Assembly: GCF_014211915.1 (NCBI RefSeq)
Contig: NZ_CP060040.1
Location: 1,612,001 to 1,676,000 of the forward strand
Length of the DNA stretch: 64,000 bases
From: Burkholderia cenocepacia
GTDB lineage: Bacteria; Pseudomonadota; Gammaproteobacteria; Burkholderiales; Burkholderiaceae
Direction of reading: 5' to 3'
The notes beneath the pieces are model-generated. The model did no database searches. It saw only the letters and a program-made list of their open reading frames with translations, and was not told the origin of the DNA. This document shows, one piece after another, positions 20,000-28,513 of this stretch (position 1 is its first letter; every line of letters starts with the position of its first letter). A program made the translations under genes and the position numbers.

Positions 20000-20530
20000 T
20001 CAGTAGCGATCCGCGACGCCGTCGATCCCGCGCGCCTGCAACGCACGGACGAGACCGGCGCGCACGGTCGCGACGTCGGACAGCGCGGGACGGCGGTGCG
20101 CGGCGACTTCGGCGGCCGTATAGGGCTTGAAGTCGCGCGGCAGCGCATCGCGGTTCATCGTCGTGAGCACCCAGTTCAGCACGTCGGCCAGTTCCCGATC
20201 CGACAGCGCCGAGTTCGACGCGCCGGGCACGCGCATCACGTACTCGCGCCCGGCCGGCAGATGCGTGAAATAGCCGAGCGAATTCGCGAGCGGCGGCACC
20301 TTGCCGGGAATGCCGCCGCCCGTCGCCGTGTGGCAACCCATGCAGTTGAGCACCCAGTGCTGCCGTGCGAGCGCGGCATCGGCCGCGTCGTCGGCCTGCG
20401 CGGGCATGGCGAACGCACCAGCCGCCGCGCCCGCCAGCAGCAGCCAGCACGAAAGCCGATGCGACAAACCGCCGAGCCACGACGACGACGCGCACCGCGT
20501 GCCGTGCACGGACGCGCGCACGCCGTTCAC
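20000..20530 (-). CDS. Secreted cytochrome c, second of the amine dehydrogenase operon
   Basis: A 176-residue c-type cytochrome. After a signal region (WLLLAGAAAGAFAMPAQA) the single haem site CMGCH lies at residues 63-67. A methionine in REYVMRVPGASNSALSD is the likely distal ligand. The GTG start overlaps the stop of the preceding cytochrome gene (GTGA), which fixes the start and implies translational coupling. It probably passes electrons from amine oxidation toward the terminal oxidase. Confidence 0.84.
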   Translation of the reverse strand: MNGVRASVHGTRCASSSWLGGLSHRLSCWLLLAGAAAGAFAMPAQADDAADAALARQHWVLNCMGCHTATGGGIPGKVPPLANSLGYFTHLPAGREYVMRVPGASNSALSDRELADVLNWVLTTMNRDALPRDFKPYTAAEVAAHRRPALSDVATVRAGLVRALQARGIDGVADRY

Positions 20531-21027
20531 AGGCCGAGCCCCTTGATCACCACCGCGCGCTGCGCATGCACGGCCGTGCCGTCCATCTGCTTCGCTCGCG
20601 CCGCACGGATATCGGCCGCGGTGAACGGCTTCGCGTCGCCGTGCCGCGCGTTGAGGTCGAACACGACGTAGTTCAGCACGTGCGCGATGTCGTCGTCGCT
20701 CGCGCTCGCGAACGACGGCATCTTGAAGTTGTAGCGCTTGTCGTGCACCTCGATCTCGCCGAACATCCCGTGCAGCAGCGTCGCGATCAACTGCGCCCGC
20801 CCGGCTTCCGCCGCCGCGTACTTGCCCGGATACTCGATCAGCGGCGGCGCGAGGCCGTCCTGCCCTTTCCCGCCCGCCTGGTGACACACCGCGCACTGCG
20901 CGTCGAACAGGCTTTTCCCGGCCGGGTAATGCACGATTTCCTGTGCGTGCGCCGCGTGCGGCAACGCGAACGCCGCGACGGCCGCCATGCACACAACGAC
21001 GCCCTTTCCTGCTTGCTTCACTTTCAT
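20527..21027 (-). CDS. Secreted cytochrome c, first of the amine dehydrogenase operon
   Basis: A 166-residue monohaem cytochrome c. The signal peptide ends at about residue 28 (PHAAHA). The haem site CAVCH is at residues 45-49, and the distal methionine is in NFKMPSFASASDDDIAHVLNYVV, the normal C-terminal helix pattern. It overlaps the aauA stop codon by four bases. A cytochrome-like gene is also known behind aauA in Alcaligenes faecalis. It is a candidate direct electron acceptor for the TTQ enzyme, because no azurin or amicyanin gene is present. Confidence 0.85.
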   Translation of the reverse strand: MKVKQAGKGVVVCMAAVAAFALPHAAHAQEIVHYPAGKSLFDAQCAVCHQAGGKGQDGLAPPLIEYPGKYAAAEAGRAQLIATLLHGMFGEIEVHDKRYNFKMPSFASASDDDIAHVLNYVVFDLNARHGDAKPFTAADIRAARAKQMDGTAVHAQRAVVIKGLGL

Positions 21028-21560
21028 TGCTTCGCCGCTCCCAGCAGAACCGAAACCGAACAGTGGTAATTCGAATTACCGTTCGCCATGCACCAGTTGA
21101 TGTCGTTGTTCAATGACAGCTTGTACAGCGGCTTCTCGCGCTCGTTGCGGTTGCAGAAGCACTTGCCGCACGACGTCTTGCCGCAGCAGTCGTTGTACGA
21201 CACGATGTAGTCCGAACCGTCGTGCGGATTGCGGCAGGTGCCGATCCACGTGATCGGCGAAGGCGTCGTGCCCGGCGGGCAACTGCTCGACGTGCCGCCG
21301 CAGCAGCTGCAGAGCCAGCCGTCGATCGCGCAGTATTTCCAGTAGTCGCAGCTCGTCGGATCGTCGCTCGCGCCGGCACCGGATGCGCCTGACGCCCCTG
21401 ATGGTGCATCGGCCGCATACGCGGTGCGGTCGACCGGCAGCAGCGGCAGGAGTGCCGACCCCACCAGCACCTTGCCGAGCCTTGCCATCGCGCTGCGCCG
21501 CGAACTGTGCTGCGCGACGCCGCGCGCCGACCGCTCGAACCATGAATCAAACACGCCCAT
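21024..21560 (-). CDS. aauA: Aromatic amine dehydrogenase light chain (TTQ subunit)
   Basis: A 178-residue quinoprotein light chain made with tryptophan tryptophylquinone. The N-terminus has a twin-arginine signal (SSRRSAMARLG, arginines at about 21-22). The mature part is cysteine-rich (about 14 Cys in six or seven disulfides). The two TTQ tryptophans are W105 in SPITWIGTC and W156 in DINWCMAN. The catalytic base corresponds to D124 in SYNDCCGK. DGWLCSCCGG and NWCMAN match aromatic amine dehydrogenase better than methylamine dehydrogenase. I start at MGVFDSWF, nine bases after GGAG. Acts in the periplasm on phenethylamine, tyramine and similar amines. Confidence 0.9.
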   Translation of the reverse strand: MGVFDSWFERSARGVAQHSSRRSAMARLGKVLVGSALLPLLPVDRTAYAADAPSGASGASGAGASDDPTSCDYWKYCAIDGWLCSCCGGTSSSCPPGTTPSPITWIGTCRNPHDGSDYIVSYNDCCGKTSCGKCFCNRNEREKPLYKLSLNNDINWCMANGNSNYHCSVSVLLGAAKQ

Positions 21561-21599
21561 GTCGTCGTTCTCCAATGACGTTGAAAAAGGTTCGGCCGG

Positions 21600-22235
21600 T
21601 CACGCGTGCTGCGCGTGCCCGTCGTGGGCATCGTGGCTATGATCGCCGTGCACGAACTGCTGCAGCGACGCGACGCCGCGCTCCTTCGCCTCGAACAGGC
21701 TCTCGAGATGCTCGCGCGTGTTGACGAGCCCCTTCGCGCGCACGGTGCCCGTTTCGTCGAGCAGCACCGCATACGGCAGCTTGCCGATTTGATAAGCGAG
21801 GCCGAGCTCCTGCGACAACACGTACGGGAAGCGCCCGAGGTCGTGCTTCCGCGCGAAGCGCGTGTGTTCGTCGGCATCGCCGTCGCTCGCGAGCACGATG
21901 TTCACCGGCGTCGCCTCGCTGGCCTGCAGCGACGGCAGCAGCGGCAGCAGCTTCTTGCAGACGGGGCACGTCGGCGACAGGAAGAACAACAGCGTGGCCT
22001 TGCCCGCCGCGTCGATACCGCCAACCTTCACCTGCGCGCCGCGCATGTCGGTCAGTTCGAACGTCGGCGCGATCGCGCCGACCGCCGGCCCCTTGTCGAT
22101 CATCAGCGCGCCGGCCGGCATGATGCGTTCGTACAGGATGCCGATCTGGCGCACCAGCGCGAGGCAGATCGCGCCGAGCGCGAGGACGGCCACCCACAGC
22201 AGGGCGGTGGAAACGGTGAGAGCGGTTTGCATCAT
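21600..22235 (-). CDS. mauD: MauD-type thioredoxin-like disulfide protein for TTQ subunit maturation
   Basis: A 211-residue membrane-anchored protein. One N-terminal transmembrane helix (LLWVAVLALGAICLALV) is followed by a periplasmic thioredoxin/AhpC-like domain with the redox pair CPVC in FLSPTCPVCKKLLP, and a histidine-rich tail (HGDHSHDAHDGHAQHA) that may bind metal. Family knowledge: MauD helps form the many disulfides of the light chain. The ATG, five bases after TGAGG, overlaps the mauE stop. Confidence 0.87.
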   Translation of the reverse strand: MMQTALTVSTALLWVAVLALGAICLALVRQIGILYERIMPAGALMIDKGPAVGAIAPTFELTDMRGAQVKVGGIDAAGKATLLFFLSPTCPVCKKLLPLLPSLQASEATPVNIVLASDGDADEHTRFARKHDLGRFPYVLSQELGLAYQIGKLPYAVLLDETGTVRAKGLVNTREHLESLFEAKERGVASLQQFVHGDHSHDAHDGHAQHA

Positions 22236-22786
22236 GAATTCCTCAGGTGGGAAAGGCGCGGGACGTTCGCGAGCAGCACGTCGACGGTGAGCAGCGCCCA
22301 GACGATCAGCAGCACGGAGAAGAACAGCGTCAGGTAGTCGAACCACACGACGGCGCGCGTGCCCGGCTCGACGAACGCGGTCGCGGCCAGCGCGACGAGC
22401 AGCAGCACGCGGCCGACATGCAGCCAGCCGATGCCGCGCGGGGCGTCGGCGCGGGCGGCGGTGAAGCCGGAACAGCCGCAATCGATGTCGGTGTGGCCGC
22501 GCAGCAGGTTGATCGCGAGCCCGGCCGCGAACGCCAGAAGCAACGCGATCAGGCCGGTCGCGCCGGCCGTGCGCGTATCGGGAAACAGCAGCGCCACGGC
22601 GGCGACGGCTTCCGCGAGCGGAATTGCGAACGCGACGGGCGCGGTCAGCGCATCGGGCAGCAGCCGGTAGCCGGCGAGCGCCTGGCGGAACGCGGCGGGC
22701 CGGCGCATCTTCGCGAAGGCGCCGAGCAGCACGATGGCGGCCGCACCGGCCTGCGCGCTGGTGGCGAGTACGGGATCGACGGTCAT
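22232..22786 (-). CDS. mauE: MauE-type membrane protein for amine dehydrogenase maturation
   Basis: A 184-residue integral membrane protein with four to five hydrophobic helices of the DoxX/MauE family. The family's short cysteine motif appears as DIDCGCSG between helices three and four. MauE works with MauD in moving redox equivalents for disulfide formation in the light chain. It begins eight bases after aauB and overlaps mauD by four bases. Confidence 0.86.
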   Translation of the reverse strand: MTVDPVLATSAQAGAAAIVLLGAFAKMRRPAAFRQALAGYRLLPDALTAPVAFAIPLAEAVAAVALLFPDTRTAGATGLIALLLAFAAGLAINLLRGHTDIDCGCSGFTAARADAPRGIGWLHVGRVLLLVALAATAFVEPGTRAVVWFDYLTLFFSVLLIVWALLTVDVLLANVPRLSHLRNS

Positions 22787-22793
22787 CGCGGCC

Positions 22794-23951
22794 TCACGGG
22801 TTGACGAGCAACGTCGACGTATTGCCGACCTGCTTCTCGACGTGCAGCAGCTTGCCGCTACGCGCTTCCATCACGACGAGGTCGGAGGTCGCCGTCAGCC
22901 CGTAGAACAGCGGCTTGTCGTCCTCGCTGACCTGGATCGACACGAGCGGATCGACCTTCAGTTGCGCGAGATCCCAGCGCGCGACGCGCTGCTTCGACTT
23001 CAGGTCGACTACCCACACCTGCGTGCCCGGGTCCTTGTGCGAGCCGTCGGTGCCCTTGTGCATCAGCACGTAGTAACGGTTCTGCTTCGCCTGCACAGCC
23101 GTCTGCTGCATGCCGCCCGGGCGCCAGCCTTCGGCGCGCTCGGCGTCCGTCAGCAGCGGCCACGGCTTGCCGAACGCCGGCTTGTCGCCGCTGAAATCGG
23201 CGCTGCGCACGTTGCCGCCGTAGGTGGTGAACAGGTATTCGCCCTTGTACCGCGACGCGTTCACGAACGCCGGGTCCTTGTCGACGTCGATGAATGCCTC
23301 CGACATCGTGCGCTTCGTCTCCTTGCCGTTCGCGTCGAGCGTGACGGTCAGCGCCTTGCCGCTTTCGCACAGCGCGGTGAAGCGGTCGTTACCCGACGGA
23401 TACGCAAGCACGCACGCGGCCGTGTCGATCTCCGACAGCACCTTCTTCGAGACGGCGTCGATCACCGTCACCGATGCGGACGGCGTGATGTTCGCGACGT
23501 ACAGCCGCTTGCCGTCGGCGCTGAATGCGGTGTTGTACGGCGACGGCACGTGCTGCGCGTGCTTCGCCGGAATCACGATCTCGCCCGCGTGATCGAGCGT
23601 CGTGTTGTCGATCATCTCGACGACGTCGGTGCGCGTGCCGTGCGAGCCGCGCGAGAAATAGGTCGTCGCGACGAAGCTGGTCTTGCGGTCGGGCGAGATC
23701 GCGAAGCCGGGGCCGAAGCCGCCGTCGATCTGGCCGAGCAGCTTCTTCGCATCGGCGTCGTACACGTAGATGCGCCCGTCGGTCATCGACGGCATCGAGA
23801 TGTCGACGATATAGACCTCGTGCGGATGCCATGGCGGCATCTTCTGCACGACCAGTTCCTCGGGTTTTTCCGCCGCGTTCGCGCCGCCGGCCCATGCCGC
23901 TGCCAACGCCAGCGTCGCCGCGAGCGCCGCGGTTCGTCGCCTTGTCCTCAT
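22794..23951 (-). CDS. aauB: Aromatic amine dehydrogenase heavy chain
   Basis: A 385-residue periplasmic seven-bladed beta-propeller subunit. The signal peptide (residues 1-26) ends AGGANA. Repeated blade strands are visible, e.g. HEVYIVDISMPSMTDGRIYVYDAD read in parts, KRLYVANI and TQVWVVDL. The segment GFGPGFAISPD is characteristic of amine dehydrogenase heavy chains. It forms the A2B2 enzyme with AauA. The start has GGAGG four bases upstream. It is the first gene of the operon, with a 240-base divergent control region shared with an AraC regulator. Confidence 0.88.
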   Translation of the reverse strand: MRTRRRTAALAATLALAAAWAGGANAAEKPEELVVQKMPPWHPHEVYIVDISMPSMTDGRIYVYDADAKKLLGQIDGGFGPGFAISPDRKTSFVATTYFSRGSHGTRTDVVEMIDNTTLDHAGEIVIPAKHAQHVPSPYNTAFSADGKRLYVANITPSASVTVIDAVSKKVLSEIDTAACVLAYPSGNDRFTALCESGKALTVTLDANGKETKRTMSEAFIDVDKDPAFVNASRYKGEYLFTTYGGNVRSADFSGDKPAFGKPWPLLTDAERAEGWRPGGMQQTAVQAKQNRYYVLMHKGTDGSHKDPGTQVWVVDLKSKQRVARWDLAQLKVDPLVSIQVSEDDKPLFYGLTATSDLVVMEARSGKLLHVEKQVGNTSTLLVNP

Positions 23952-24192
23952 GCCGCCTCCAGTGGGAATTCACGTTATGTGGGGCGACTGTAGTTCGACA
24001 ATAAAACCGTCCAGCACCCGGACCGGCAACGCGTACGTGCCGATTCGGGATATTGGAAATGCGCGTGAAAGCCGTCTGCCCCGCGCCCCTTCCGACCCTC
24101 TGCAGCACGTGTCCGGAATAGCGCTCCTCCTTATTGCGCCGACCGCTCGGCCGGTTTAATCTTGCGCGGTCCGAACGACCGCCGGAGGCGCC

Positions 24193-25155
24193 GTGCTCGT
24201 GTTACATCAGAGGTTCGACGACGCAGACCGGCATGCCGAGGCGCTGCGCGGCTGGGATCAGCGTTACGACCAGATCGGGTCCGGCGCGTATCGCAGCGCG
24301 GTCAAGCACGCGGTGCTCGACGGCGTGCAGCTGTTCCAGGAAACGGCGAACGTGCGCATCATCCAGCGCGGATGTTTGCCGCACGGCCATACGGTGTTCG
24401 GGATGCCGCTCACCGGCTCCGGCACCTTCGCGTTCGGCGGTGCGCGCCTCGAGCGCGGCACGATCGTGATGGCGCGGGGCGGCATACCGTTCGAACTCCA
24501 TTCACCCGACGACATGTCGCTGATCGGCGTGGTCGTCGAACCCGGATTGATGCAGCAGATCGAAGATGCCGCCGACGTCCGGCTGGACGCACGCGCGCTG
24601 CGACGCGGCGTCGTCGAGGTGCCGGTCGCCGCGCGCGAACGCGCGAGCGTGCAGCTCGCGACGCTGCTCGAACGCGTGCTGTCGGCGCCCGATACGTTCG
24701 ACGCGGCACGCGCGCAGTGCGCGATCCGCGCCGACGTCGGCAACGTGCTCGTCGATCTCCTCACGTACCGGATGCCCGAGCCGTCGAACCGGCTCACGCA
24801 CGCCTGCCACGCCGACATCGTGCGCCGCGTGCACGACTACGTGATCGAGCACCCGGAAGCGCCCGTCGACATCCTGAGCCTGTGCACGCAACTGCGCGTG
24901 AGCCGGCGCACGATGCAGAACAGCTTTCAGTCGGTCGTGCAGACGAGTCCGCTCAACTACACACGCTCGCTGCGCCTCGCGCAGGTCCGACGCCTGCTGC
25001 TCGACACGCGGCAATCCGACCTGCCGATCAGCGAGGCGGCCGCACGCTGGGGCTTCCTGCATCTCGGACATTTCGCGAGCGTGTACAAGGCCCAGTTCGG
25101 CGAATTGCCGTCGGCGACGGCCCGCCGGACGGTGCATCGCGCAAAAACGCGCTGA
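24193..25155 (+). CDS. AraC-family regulator divergent from the aromatic amine operon
   Basis: A 320-residue regulator. Residues 1-200 form an effector/dimerisation domain without a recognisable cupin motif. The C-terminal two-helix-turn-helix domain spans about 215-310 (ILSLCTQLRVSRRTMQNSFQ; ISEAAARWGFLHLGHFASVYKAQFG). Its closest type is EutR/FeaR-like AraC proteins, which respond to amines. GTG start with GGAGG four bases upstream. Being divergent from aauB, it is the probable amine-responsive activator of that operon. Confidence 0.85.
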   Translation: MLVLHQRFDDADRHAEALRGWDQRYDQIGSGAYRSAVKHAVLDGVQLFQETANVRIIQRGCLPHGHTVFGMPLTGSGTFAFGGARLERGTIVMARGGIPFELHSPDDMSLIGVVVEPGLMQQIEDAADVRLDARALRRGVVEVPVAARERASVQLATLLERVLSAPDTFDAARAQCAIRADVGNVLVDLLTYRMPEPSNRLTHACHADIVRRVHDYVIEHPEAPVDILSLCTQLRVSRRTMQNSFQSVVQTSPLNYTRSLRLAQVRRLLLDTRQSDLPISEAAARWGFLHLGHFASVYKAQFGELPSATARRTVHRAKTR

Positions 25156-25284
25156 ACGCCGGCAAAAAACCCGCGATAATTCCGGCTTGACCGTTCGGCG
25201 CCCGCGAGCCGGGCGCGGCCCGCGCCGGCCCGCTCGCCGCGTCGCGCGTCGCGCGACGACCACCTGCTTCCACCCCACGCCCCG

Positions 25285-26229
25285 ATGCCCGAGGATTTCC
25301 ACTTCCTGCTGCTGCCCGGCTTCTCCGCGCTCGGCTTCATGTCCGCGGTCGAGCCGCTGCGCGTCGCGAACCGCTTTCGCACCGAGCTGTATCGCTGGCA
25401 CGTGATCAGCGCGGACGGCGCGCCCGTCGCCGCGAGCAACGGCATTCCGGTCGCCGCCGAAGCCGCGTGCGCGGACGTCCCGCAGGTCGATACGGTGTTC
25501 GTCGTCGCGGGCTTCGATCCGCTCGTGTGCTACACGCGCACGCTCGGCGACTGGCTGCGCCGCCAGCACCGGCATGGTGCGACGCTCGGCGGCATCGACA
25601 CGGGCAGCTTCGTGCTCGCGGAAGCCGGGCTGTTCGACGCGTCGCAGCCGCTCACGCTGCACTGGGAAGCGCTGGCCGCGTTCCGCGAGCGCTATCCCGG
25701 CCTGAACGCGACGCAGGAGCTGTTCGAGATCGACGACCGGCGCATCACGTGCGCGGGCGGCACCGCGTCGATCGACATGATGCTCGACCTGATCGGCCGC
25801 CGGCACGGCGCCGATCTCGCGGCGGCGATCTCCGAGCAGTTCGTCGTCAGCCGCATCCGGCAGCGCTCGGACAGCCAGCGGCTCGAGATCGCCGCGCGCT
25901 ACGGCGTGCACAACCGCAAGCTGATCCAGGTGATCGGCACGATGCAGCGGCACATGGAGAACCCGCTCGGCTCGGACGCGCTCGCGCAGGAAGTGTCGAT
26001 CACGCGGCGCCAGCTCGAACGACTGTTCAGCGCGACGCTGAACGACACGCCGACGCGCTTCTACCTGAACCTGCGCCTCGATCGCGCACGCGAGCTGCTG
26101 CAGCAGACCGACATGAGCATCACGTCGGTGTGCGTCGCGTGCGGCTTCGAATCGCCGTCGCATTTCTCCCGTACCTATCGCGCACGATTCGGGATGAGCC
26201 CGCGCAGCGACCGGCGTGCGACACGCTGA
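25285..26229 (+). CDS. GATase1-like/AraC-family regulator (GlxA/GbdR class)
   Basis: A 314-residue regulator with an N-terminal DJ-1/PfpI-like domain (residues about 1-190; FHFLLLPGFSALGFMSAVEPLRVAN) and a C-terminal AraC DNA-binding domain (ALAQEVSITRRQLERLFSATL; ITSVCVACGFESPSHFSRTYRARFG). The usual nucleophile cysteine is replaced: the motif reads GGIDTGSFVLAEAG, so it binds rather than processes a ligand. It is a paralogue of the GbdR-like protein at 52837. In Pseudomonas the relatives GbdR, CdhR, SouR and ArgR sense betaine, carnitine, sarcosine or arginine; which applies here is open. No target gene is adjacent. Confidence 0.83.
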   Translation: MPEDFHFLLLPGFSALGFMSAVEPLRVANRFRTELYRWHVISADGAPVAASNGIPVAAEAACADVPQVDTVFVVAGFDPLVCYTRTLGDWLRRQHRHGATLGGIDTGSFVLAEAGLFDASQPLTLHWEALAAFRERYPGLNATQELFEIDDRRITCAGGTASIDMMLDLIGRRHGADLAAAISEQFVVSRIRQRSDSQRLEIAARYGVHNRKLIQVIGTMQRHMENPLGSDALAQEVSITRRQLERLFSATLNDTPTRFYLNLRLDRARELLQQTDMSITSVCVACGFESPSHFSRTYRARFGMSPRSDRRATR

Positions 26230-26721
26230 TCGTCACGGCTTTTGATCACAATCCGACGCGGTATTGCACGTTCCGGCAGCGTTTCCCGCCGCTCGCTGAA
26301 CAATGCCGGCAATTGATCGACCAACCGAAGCGGTCGTCGAAAATAATTTGGAATGTCGATGAAAATATTCTGTAACATATCAAACAAAGTTAGATAGGCA
26401 GCCTAACGACACGCCTGCTGCATCTCGGCGCACGTCGCGCCACGCAGGCTGCCCACCGATATCCAATATCGATCCGAGGGGTATGACATGACGATGCTCG
26501 CTTCGCCGTCACCGCACCTGCCTGCCGTTCGCATCCCTTCACGCGCGTCTCCCTCTTTGCCTGCCCGCTTCTTTTCGACCTGACATTTAGTCATCCTTAG
26601 TCAGTCGATACTCCCCACACCGCTTCGCCGCACCGGTTCCATCGAACCGGCGCGCGGGCCGTGTCGTGCCTGCTCGCCACGAGCGCGCGGGCGTGTCCAA
26701 CCGTTGAGATGAGGATCACGT
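26230..26721. other. Long promoter region upstream of the metalloprotease gene
   Basis: 492 bases, AT-richer than the surroundings around 26330-26400, with no credible gene. It contains an inverted repeat GTTAG-N9-CTAAC at 26389-26407 and a tandem repeat TTAGTCA at 26587-26593 and 26597-26603. The repeat copies are ten bases apart, so they would lie on the same face of the DNA. A CTGTAA half-site at 26370 recalls lux boxes but lacks a second half. The length and structure suggest complex regulation of the protease. Confidence 0.5.
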
Positions 26722-28434
26722 ATGCAGACATCACGCAAAGCATTGCCGCTCGCCCTGAGTCTCGCGCTCGGTTTCGGCATCGTCGGCGGCACCCTGGCCG
26801 ATACGAAAGTGTCGAATCCGCAGGCCGCCAGCCTGCGCGAAAGCCTGACGCGCGGCGTCGCGCCGCCGGCCGCGAAAGCCGATACGGCCGTCGGGCAATT
26901 CCGCGCGGACGGCGTCGCCGTCACGCTGTACAACCCGGCCTGGCGCGTCAAGAAAGCCGCCGCGACGCCCGCCGCCACCGCGCGCGACTTCGTCGCGTCG
27001 CAAGCGGCGCAGCTCGGCCTCGACGCGGCGGCGCTCGCGAGCCTCGTCGTCACGTCGGAACGCAACGATGCCGACTTCACCGTCGTGCGCCTGCAGCAGC
27101 AGGCTGCCGGGCTACCCGTGTACGGCAGCGACATCGCGGTGACCGTCGCGAAGGACGGCCGCATCCTGTACGTCGCGAGCAACACGATCGGCGGCGTGGT
27201 CGCGACGACGCGCAAGTCGCAGGCCGTCGACCAGCAGCAGGCGCTCGACCGCGCCCGCGCGTATCTCGGCGTGAGCGGCTTCACGCATCTCGATGCGCAA
27301 CTCGTCGCGTTCGTCGACAAGGCCGGCACGCATACCGCGTGGAAGGTGCGCGGCCGCCCGCAGGACGGCCCGAAGGGCGATTGGGAACTGCTGATCGATT
27401 CGGGCAGCGGCGAAGTGCTGCGCGCCGAGGACAAGGCGTTCTACGCGACCGACGGCACCGGCTTCGTGTTCCGCCCCGATCCGCTGTCGCCGACGAAGAG
27501 CAGCTACGGCAGCACCGGCTACAAGGACAGCAGCGACGCCGATTCGACGCAACTCACGGCCGCACGCGTGCGCGTGACGCTGAAGGAGCTCGCGCAATCT
27601 GGCACGCGCTACACGCTGACGGGCCCGTACGCGGCATGCGTCGATTTCGATGCGCCGCTCGACAAGGCGTGCCCGTCGCAGTCCACGCCCGCGTTCGAAT
27701 TCACGCGCGGCAACCTGTATTTCGAGGCCGTGAACGTGTACTACCACATCGACACGTTCCTGCGGTACGTGAACCAGACCCTCGGCATCAAGGCGCTGCC
27801 GTACCAGTACACGGGCGGCGTGCAGTACGACCCGCACGGCGAATCGGGCGACGACAACTCGTCGTATTCGTCGAGCAGCGGCCGGCTGACCTTCGGGCAA
27901 GGCGGCGTCGACGACGCGGAAGACGCGGACGTCGTGATCCACGAGCTCGGCCACGGCATCCACGACTGGGTCACCAACGGCGGCCTGTCGCAACAGGAAG
28001 GCCTGTCGGAAGGCACCGGCGACTATCTCGCCGCCGCGTACAGCCGCGACTTCAACCAGTGGAGCCCGTCCGACTCGCAGTATCACTGGGTCTACAACTG
28101 GGACGGTCACAACGAGTTCTGGGGCGGCCGCGTGACCAACTGGAACGTCGGGCGCACCTATGCGCAGGCCCGCGGCGCGGAGATCCACACGGCCGGCCAG
28201 TACTGGGCGTCGTGCAACCTCGTCGCGCGCGATGCGATCGGCGCGCAGGCGATGGACAAGGCGTTCCTGAAGGGGCTGTCGATGACCAACAGCTCGACCA
28301 ACCAGAAGGCGGCCGCACAGGCCGTGCTGACGGCCGCCTCCGCGCTCGGCTACAGCAGCGCGCAGCTCACCGCGATCGGCAACGCGTACAACAAGAGCTG
28401 CACGTACGGCGTGATCGTTCCGCAGAAGTCGTAA
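26722..28434 (+). CDS. zmpB: Secreted zinc metalloprotease (ZmpB-like, FTP propeptide + HELGH catalytic domain)
   Basis: A 570-residue preproenzyme. Signal peptide residues 1-26; FTP/PepSY propeptide about 50-235 (QLGLDAAALASLVV, GLPVYGSDIAVTV); catalytic domain from about 245. The zinc motif HELGH is at residues 407-411, and EGLSEGTGDY at 426-435 supplies the third (glutamate) ligand. Family: gluzincin, between M4 and M36. In B. cenocepacia the corresponding secreted protease ZmpB degrades host proteins and is quorum-regulated. GAGGA six bases before the ATG. The following gene is a secreted aminopeptidase. The symbol is given from overall resemblance and could be a close paralogue. Confidence 0.75.
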   Translation: MQTSRKALPLALSLALGFGIVGGTLADTKVSNPQAASLRESLTRGVAPPAAKADTAVGQFRADGVAVTLYNPAWRVKKAAATPAATARDFVASQAAQLGLDAAALASLVVTSERNDADFTVVRLQQQAAGLPVYGSDIAVTVAKDGRILYVASNTIGGVVATTRKSQAVDQQQALDRARAYLGVSGFTHLDAQLVAFVDKAGTHTAWKVRGRPQDGPKGDWELLIDSGSGEVLRAEDKAFYATDGTGFVFRPDPLSPTKSSYGSTGYKDSSDADSTQLTAARVRVTLKELAQSGTRYTLTGPYAACVDFDAPLDKACPSQSTPAFEFTRGNLYFEAVNVYYHIDTFLRYVNQTLGIKALPYQYTGGVQYDPHGESGDDNSSYSSSSGRLTFGQGGVDDAEDADVVIHELGHGIHDWVTNGGLSQQEGLSEGTGDYLAAAYSRDFNQWSPSDSQYHWVYNWDGHNEFWGGRVTNWNVGRTYAQARGAEIHTAGQYWASCNLVARDAIGAQAMDKAFLKGLSMTNSSTNQKAAAQAVLTAASALGYSSAQLTAIGNAYNKSCTYGVIVPQKS

Positions 28435-28513
28435 TGCCGCAGCAGGCGGGAGCGCGTCGCACGACCTGCGGCGCGCTCCCTTCATCGACATCGCCATCCC
28501 CACGAGATCGAAC

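Noticed and set aside
24020..24050. Possible sigma-54 promoter for the aromatic amine operon (GG and GC elements on the minus strand)
   Set aside because: The GG and GC pairs are separated by 12 bases instead of 10, so the spacing is incompatible with sigma-54.
26370..26390. Possible CepR/lux box upstream of the protease
   Set aside because: Only one half-site (CTGTAA) is present, and the expected second half is absent at the right spacing. Not enough for a feature.
26403..26594. 63-codon minus-strand frame in the protease promoter region
   Set aside because: No ribosome-binding site, no conserved pattern, and it lies in a region better explained as control DNA.
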